NCBI GenBank assembly: GCA_949316235.1
Contig: OX438747.1
Coordinates: forward strand, 35,975,601 to 36,039,600
Direction of reading: 5' to 3'
DNA from: Oegoconia quadripuncta
Lineage: Eukaryota; Arthropoda; Insecta; Lepidoptera; Autostichidae
Length of the DNA: 64,000 bases
Shown: positions 23,501-29,500 of the stretch, one piece after another
Numbering within the stretch: position 1 is the first letter of the stretch
Layout: each line of letters opens with the position of its first letter
Made by a program: the position numbers and the translations under genes
Notes under the pieces: model-generated
Seen by the model: the letters and a program-made list of their open reading frames with translations, nothing else
Databases searched by the model: none
What the model was told of the DNA's origin: nothing

Positions 23501-26500
23501 TATGCATGAAATCAAACCGGAAATCACAATGTGACATAGTCATATTACAACTACGTCACGGGTATACCGAATTAGATCACTATAACCGCATGTTACTTGG
23601 TCAGCAATTCTACACGCGCACGCGACAGCGACGCGGTCTTATCAACGGCGTGGGTTATGTGGCTCACAGCCTCTTTGGAGTATTAGACGAACAATTTGCC
23701 GAACAATATCAACAGGATATCGAGTTACTCAGAAAAAATCAGAAACATCTGGCCTTGCTCTGGCGAAATCAAACATCTGTAGTTGAGGCAGAGTACAATT
23801 TAATAAAGCGAGTGGAAGACGTGATAGATAAACAACATAAAATATATAATCAACATTTAAACGAGTTAGAAACGGCCGCTAGCACTTTGAATAATGAGAT
23901 CAAAAACATTGAAGATATCACAGACTTCACCTTGTCATCAATCATCGCGAACAGCATACTGGTGAACCTGAAAAACATACAAAATACATTATTAGACACA
24001 GTAACAAACATACAATACGGAAAATTTAATATTCACTTGTTGACACCCGAGCAGTTACGTGACGAGTTGAATATAATTTCAGGTCAAATTGCAAAGGATT
24101 TATCTATCCCTATAGAAAATATTCAGACAGATCTATCAAAACTATATCATTTACTACAAGTGAGAGCCAGAATGACAAAACAATTTTTCATTTTTGAAAT
24201 CAAAGTCCCTCTTATGGGCCGAGACAATTACAAAATATATAAAATCATCGCAATACCTCAACAAATAGATAACAACATGATGAGAAGCGTTATCCCGATT
24301 GCGGATCACGTTGCAATCAACATACAGAAGGATTCATACTTACCTATAACGGAAGGTGAACTCCAACGGTGCCTGCAATATGATACAGATATTCAGCTGT
24401 GTCCCTTGCAGAGGCCGATTTATCATATGAAGTCAGATAATAGTTTATGTATCAAAGATCAAGCATCCAATCAGTGCAAGGTCAATACCATGACCTGTAC
24501 TAGCACATGGACCAGGCTGACAAAGACAAACACACACCTGTTTTTCTGTTGCGACCAATGCACGGTTCGAATATTATGTGAGCATCAAGTTACCGCTGAG
24601 CGACTCACTAAGGCAGGCATTATCACTTCGAGCAGCGATTGCGTCATCAAAGGGGAAGACTTTACGATTATTTCGCATAAGTTACAAAAGAATGAAATAA
24701 ATACTCAACCCGACCGACGTTATCAAAATAGAGGTTCCATCAATTAATAATGTCATAAACCTATCCATACCGGTTCACAGATTAGAAGTCGAAGACGAGA
24801 GCAATCAAAAGTATTTGAAAGATATCAAGGACGGAATAAATCAGATGAAAGCTAGTGAATCAGAAGGTATACTAGAAGATCGTATGTCATATCATGACGT
24901 ACATCACTATGCCGTCATCTACTGTCTGGTAGCAGCAGCAGGACTGGCGGGTGCACTGTACGCGTGGAGACAGTGGCGCGCGCGCCGCAGCCTCTCAGTG
25001 CAGCTGCCGCGAGCTGTCGCCCTAGCCGCCAGCGTTGACTGCGAGAGACGCGTCAGCGTGCAATACCGCAAGAAAGCCGAACAAACTAGTATTCCGCGTC
25101 ACGATCATGATGAAACTACTCCCAGTGGTAAAGAGCAAGTGCTCAGTGCGCGCGTACTGGATAAGGCAACATCGCCTATCTTTCGTAATCATTTTAGCAA
25201 GTAGTAACTAACATTGAGTTAAGCAATATTGTTAATCACCTTGTAATTAGATAAGTCCATTCTAACATCAGCATTTCATCAACCTCATCATCTTCTCTCG
25301 CCGGCAGCATGTACGGTGCAATACCGCACATACCACCGGCGCGGCGGCGGCGTCAGCAGTTTACGTCATAATACATTTCTTTCATTCGCCTTTCAAATCA
25401 GTCCACGTTTAGCAAGCAATCATCATACTCGTGTACTCATTAGCATCATCATTATTATAAGTTTATATCATTAAATCAGTGTCTTAAGTATCAAAATATT
25501 ATCATTTTTACATCATTTAAAGATTGTGCGGTAAGCAACCGTACAACTTTATCGCTTATCACCAAAAACTACGCCTCTGCTTCGCTGTCTTGGCAACCCT
25601 AATTGCTGGGCGGCGTTTTCGGTGATAAGCGAGGTTTGGGAACCTTGGTCGATTAGGGCCCGCATGTTTAGATACGTGCCGTCAACTGATCGGACTTTGA
25701 TTTGTGCTGTGGCCAGGAGAATTTCGGCAATATTGTCCTGTGACACGTGGGTGACATTTTTACGACTATTTTGTGCCGTCGAAGTTGAGCTGGTGGTTAA
25801 GTCACTCGCCGTTGTCGCGTAGGTATCATGCAATAGGGTGTTATGATTACCTTGACACTGTCTGCACCTTTTTTGCGATATACATTGCTGGCCATTATGA
25901 TCATACAGACAATTTTTGCATAAATTTAATTGTGCAACAGTTTTGCGCTTCGCTTCCGGCTTTGATTCTAAAAACATTTTGCAATGAAATAAACCATGGT
26001 TGTTGCTGCAGACTGGGCATTTCTGAATTGATGTGTTATAATTTTTGATTGTTGAATAATTGTTGAATGGTTTTTTCCAAGATAGGTTGCTGATCGGCTT
26101 TTGAAAATGTGCCTTTTTGCCGGGCGATGTGTCCTGTTGATTAGTTTGCTGAGTTGTTTTTGACGTATCCTGTTTACGTCGTGATGATTCTAGAGAAGTA
26201 AATTTATTTTCTAGGAATTCAATAAATTCTGATAGGGTTGGTAACTCCCTTGGATTTTTTAGCGACTCTATGTAGTCGTTGTGAGTCTCGGAGTCCAATT
26301 TCTGTGCTAATATATGGACCACAAGGGGGTCCCATGTTGATATATCAACGCCCAGATTTTTTATAGAATTCAAGCACTCATTAGTAGTGTCATGAATTTT
26401 CTTGATTGATGCTGCCGATTGTTGTTGTATCGTTGGTAAACTAAGGAGAATATTGATGTGTGAGCTAAAAATCAACTTTGTGTTATTATATCTGTGGTTT

Positions 26501-29500
26501 AAAATATCCCAACAGACTTGATAATTTTCTGTGCTGATGTGTAGATGCTGTATTAATTTTTCTGCTTCTCCCCTTAGCTTGCTTTTCAAAAACTGCATTT
26601 TTTGTGCATTTGATATTGATTTATTGTTGTGTATGGATTCTTGGAACAGATCCTTGAATGATATCCATTGATGATAGTTCCCACTGAATGTAGGGATATC
26701 CATCCTTGGTGTTGATGTTTCTCTATGGGACACTGCCCACATTTTGCTATTTATTAGCTTTTTTATGTTGTTGTACTGCATTTCGTACTTGCTAAATGAA
26801 TTTTCATAATCCATGTTGTCTTCATAGAGCTCACTATCGATCTGCCAATGCAAGGAGTCGATCGCTGCCCAACGAGAATGAATAGTTTTCAAAGTATCCT
26901 CGAATTCCCATTTCTCAGATATGGTTTCGAGGTCAACGTTATTGATGGTGCGAGAAAATGCCTTAAAATTACTGCTTTGCTTTCGTAACATTTCCTCCAA
27001 TTTACTTCCGATGCCTTGTGAGGTTTTGGGAGTGGGAAGCGTTTGATTTCTTCCCGACTGATCTGATGATGTTTCTCCGACCTTTTGCACTTCAGTAAAT
27101 GTTGCTGGTTTTAAAACAAATTCCTCTTTCTTAGGGATTGTATTTGAATAATGCTGTATTTTTATTCGTGACTCCTCATAATATTTCTTGGTCTTCTGAT
27201 AATAATTATCCGCATAATATATATGATTTTTGTCCTCAGATGAGCACAAATTGATGTGGTTGGTCTGGAATTCTTGCCAATAGAGGTCTAAGGTGTCCAA
27301 TCGCTTTTTAATATAGGCAGGAGTCTTGCGTTCACCTCCATCTTTTCTGAAATTAGCCATGAGTTGGTCTATGGCTTCCATGAGTTGATTTTGATTTGCC
27401 AGGAGGTCTTCCATTTTGATAGTAAGTGATTATAAAATAGAAAAAACCTTACTTGATTGGTGTTTTCTTGTAGATGCTATGGCGATAGTAATGATGATAC
27501 AATTGCCACTGATATTGATCACAGTAAAATGTAAACTGTATAAATTGGTTATACTTGCTTGCTGTTCCTCCCCAATGTGAGTGCGCCCTATGCACAGTAT
27601 ATGCGCCTTCTCAAATCAGCCGGTGAGACCCGCTTGTGGGAGGCCGACCAATCCGATTCGCTACTGCACTTAGTAACACAAAACACTAAGGTCAAACTCG
27701 AAGGACCATAAAGTTGTACGGTTGCTTACCGCACAATCTTTAAATGATGTAAAAATGATAATATTTTGATACTTAAGACACTGATTTAATGATATAAACT
27801 TATAATAATGATGATGCTAATGAGTACACGAGTATGATGATTGCTTGCTAAACGTGGACTGATTTGAAAGGCGAATGAAAGAAATGTATTATGACGTAAA
27901 CTGCTGACGCCGCCGCCGCGCCGGTGGTATGTGCGGTATTGCACCGTACATCTCCTATCTGATGAATATTACTAAGGGCAAAGTTGATTGTAATGAACTG
28001 CTTTCTAATATAAGGCTGAAAACAGACCAGTTAGGTCTTCGGGATCGGCCACTGTTATGTGTTCCTTTATCGAGGACAAATTACAGGCAGAATTTATTTC
28101 TGATACGCGCTAGCAACAGCTTCAACAGCATATGCAATGACCTTGACATTGACCTATTTTGCACGAGTACTTCAACAGTGAGACGTGTAGGTACTCACTA
28201 AAGATTTTTATGACTGCGTGGAGGGTGACACGTAAGTGAACCATTGTTATTGTGGCTGACTGTACCTACTATTGTTATCTATTTAATGTTTTTTCTTTTT
28301 AACTTTCCTAATTTACATGTGGGAACTTGTAATTGTCATTTTTATATTAGCTGTAAGTTCTCCTAAAAGCAAATAAAAAAATTTAATAAATAAATAAAAT
28401 AAATATTGTCGCGCGTTGTGACGTATGAAAGTAGGTCGTGGAAAATGTATGCTGCAGATCGTACACCAGACGTAGTTTAACTTCGTTATTCGAAAACAGT
28501 AATTGCGACACGGCCATGGATAACTTCTAGATCCGTTATATCTATCAAAACAAAAGTATAAGCAGAAATCTAAATACTTGTGATCCCAGGTGAAGTTCTT
28601 CATCTCAACCACATGAGGGTGTACGAGGGTCTTGAGTAGCCGGATTTCTGTGACCAGGTTGTCGACGGCCGAGCCGGACTGCTTCACCCGGCTCTTGTCC
28701 ACGCATTTGATCGCCACTACGGACCGACCACCCACCTGTGAGCAATGCTCAATATGAATAATGGCCAATATGAGTAACAGATTAGACTATTTATTTATTA
28801 AAGTAACCAAAGGAATTTTATAATTTGAATGAATACTTTAATAAATTTTGACTCTTTGTTTGACTTCGTAAATTTTGACATTTTGATTTAATTTTTTGTA
28901 ACCTTGACATTCAACTGATCGAGTGACATAATGTAATAATATTTTATTGTTAATTATTCTATCTTATAATTTTAATGGATACTTTGAAAGTTAATTTTGA
29001 CTCTTTATTTTAAATTTTGTAACCTTCATATTTAACTTATCTAGTGACATGTTTGTAATATTTCTAAATTGTTAATTATTATATTTTATACAATGAAATA
29101 AGTTGCACACCCTAAATGGGTAAACTGTATAAGTACCTACCAATTAATGTGACAACATCTTTGTAACACAGTTGTATGCAATAAATAAATTCTAATTCTA
29201 ATTCATTTTGTTAGAATTGCAATATTATAAATTGTTCAGCATGTGTTGACGGAATGTGTTCGGGGCGTATCTCGACGCTATTCAGACGATGTAGGATATT
29301 ACAACAGTATACTCTCCTCTCCAATATCGGTGCAAGCTAAAGCAGTGTAGCTTTTTTTTTATGCACGACGGGTGTCATTGTGTCACCTCAGTGAAGATGA
29401 GGTCGAAGGTGGAAGCGTACTGACCCAGAAACCCGAATACATTTAGGGGACTGGCTATCTTATCTCTGACAACCGGAACACAACAATGCTATTAACATTG

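Larger units (their letters stand above)
19490..27950. mobile_element. BEL/Pao LTR retroelement with env, internally inverted
   Basis: Two complementary halves stand tail to tail: pro(C-term)-RT-RNaseH-integrase-env-LTR on plus (19490-25545), and LTR-leader-gag-pro(N-term) on minus (27950-25549). Together they make one complete gene set with nothing duplicated except the LTR. The LTRs are 236 bp each and appear identical. The outer right flank (27951) is a LINE frame cut in mid-ORF. The left edge lies in another LINE; I find no 5-bp target duplication between the outer edges. It sits in intron 2 of the ULK3-like gene. Confidence 0.85.
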
